Assembly: GCF_003691585.1 (NCBI RefSeq)
Contig: NZ_CP033169.1
Location: forward strand, 3,162,001 to 3,226,000
DNA from: Biomaibacter acetigenes
Lineage (GTDB): Bacteria > Bacillota > Thermosediminibacteria > Thermosediminibacterales > Tepidanaerobacteraceae
DNA length: 64,000 bases
Direction of reading: 5' to 3'
Shown: positions 63,637 through 64,000 of the stretch, piece by piece
Position numbering within the stretch: the first letter of the stretch is position 1
Layout of the letters: the number at the start of each line of letters is the position of its first letter
Translations under genes and position numbers: made by a program
The notes under the pieces: model-generated
What the model saw: only the letters and a program-made list of their open reading frames with translations
The model's database searches: none
What the model was told of the DNA's origin: nothing

Positions 63637-63708
63637 CCTAAAAAGATAGATTTTCACTCATGAGTGTTCTGCCGAAAAGTCTCAGGAACAAATTGTAGCT
63701 TTTATTAA

Positions 63709-64000
63709 TTACTGCTTTGCGATCTGTACGTTCAACCAGGCAAGGTGATTCGTGAGACCGGCGTATTCAGGATGCTGATTGTCCAGAGCTTCAAGGGCAC
63801 CGAGGTCAATCTGCGTAGCATCCACGGCGTAAGAAATGTTGACGGGGTTGATGTCTTCTGCATCGGCCTGATACTCATTGCCGGCATTGGGCGCGAAGCC
63901 GAGAACGAAAGTGAATTTATAATTGCTGCCGGGCTTCAGAGCTCCCATCTGAACTCCCGGACCTGCCCCCATGGCGTTGGCTTCAAGGAAGCTCTTTAAC
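63709..64000 (-). CDS. TasA-family protein, C-terminal part (gene continues beyond window)
   Basis: The frame is open to the window edge. It encodes the end of a TasA/camelysin-like beta-sandwich: LKPGSNYKFTFVLGFAPNAG, DINPVNISYAVDATQ and NHLAWLNVQIAKQ. It is the first visible gene of the TasA-like cluster. The signal-peptidase gene (sipW type) expected for this system is not in the window and may lie just outside. Confidence 0.85.
   Translation of the reverse strand, partial: LKSFLEANAMGAGPGVQMGALKPGSNYKFTFVLGFAPNAGNEYQADAEDINPVNISYAVDATQIDLGALEALDNQHPEYAGLTNHLAWLNVQIAKQ

Overview
The window looks like the chromosome of an anaerobic, endospore-forming, low-G+C Firmicute, probably a thermophilic clostridium of the Thermoanaerobacterales/Thermosediminibacterales type. 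This is inferred from the dnaX-ybaB-recR-DUF2508-bofA gene order, the long SRP RNA with an Alu-type domain, four-subunit pyruvate:ferredoxin oxidoreductase, B12-dependent ribonucleotide reductase, S-layer-homology (SLH) proteins and TasA-like proteins. No database search was run. Almost every gene is on the minus strand.

Region by region. 0-6.3 kb: a tripartite RND efflux operon (adaptor, pump, TolC-like protein, TetR repressor) with two different palindromic operators. 6.3-10.5 kb: a large acidic SLH protein and a divergent 82-residue protein; both promoters carry matching operators, and a convergent TetR gene is broken by a one-base frameshift. 10.5-14.8 kb: class II ribonucleotide reductase with two inteins 11 residues apart, under two NrdR boxes. 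15-25.4 kb: a PerR/rubredoxin-like operon, a DUF4015 lipoprotein, two tiny genes, a patatin, the por operon, and the recombination/replication block. 25.4-27.3 kb: SRP RNA, four tRNA-Ser, two tRNA-Arg and tadA.

29.1-41.9 kb is the accessory heart of the window. Toxin-antitoxin pairs (mazEF twice, HigBA-like, DUF4160/DUF2442), an orphan MNT-type nucleotidyltransferase and two Rpn-type nucleases lie head to tail on the minus strand. They are separated by copies, all in one orientation, of a decayed unit: a REP-like palindrome, a hairpin covering a ribosome-binding site, and the first codons of a REP-associated tyrosine transposase (RAYT). Gene stop codons abut or lie inside this repeat. An IS21-family element has entered one RAYT relic. 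At the array's left edge is a Rossmann/chemoreceptor fusion gene whose tandem duplicate decayed reciprocally with its DUF503 neighbour. The array's right edge is a fragment resembling a group IIC intron, placed just after the terminator of a second SLH gene.

42-55 kb: the second SLH protein, Yip1-family and SppA membrane proteins, a repeat-rich coiled-coil protein, a Lon-like protease, a frameshifted FemAB gene, a chemoreceptor and pyrG. 55.2-64 kb: a cell-surface cluster of SLH and TasA/camelysin-like proteins with proline-rich and coiled-coil stalks, continuing past the window.

Three genes (TetR, Rpn, FemAB) are each broken by a single-base change in a run of 6-7 identical bases. This may be real decay or sequencing error, and the functional readings of those genes depend on which.
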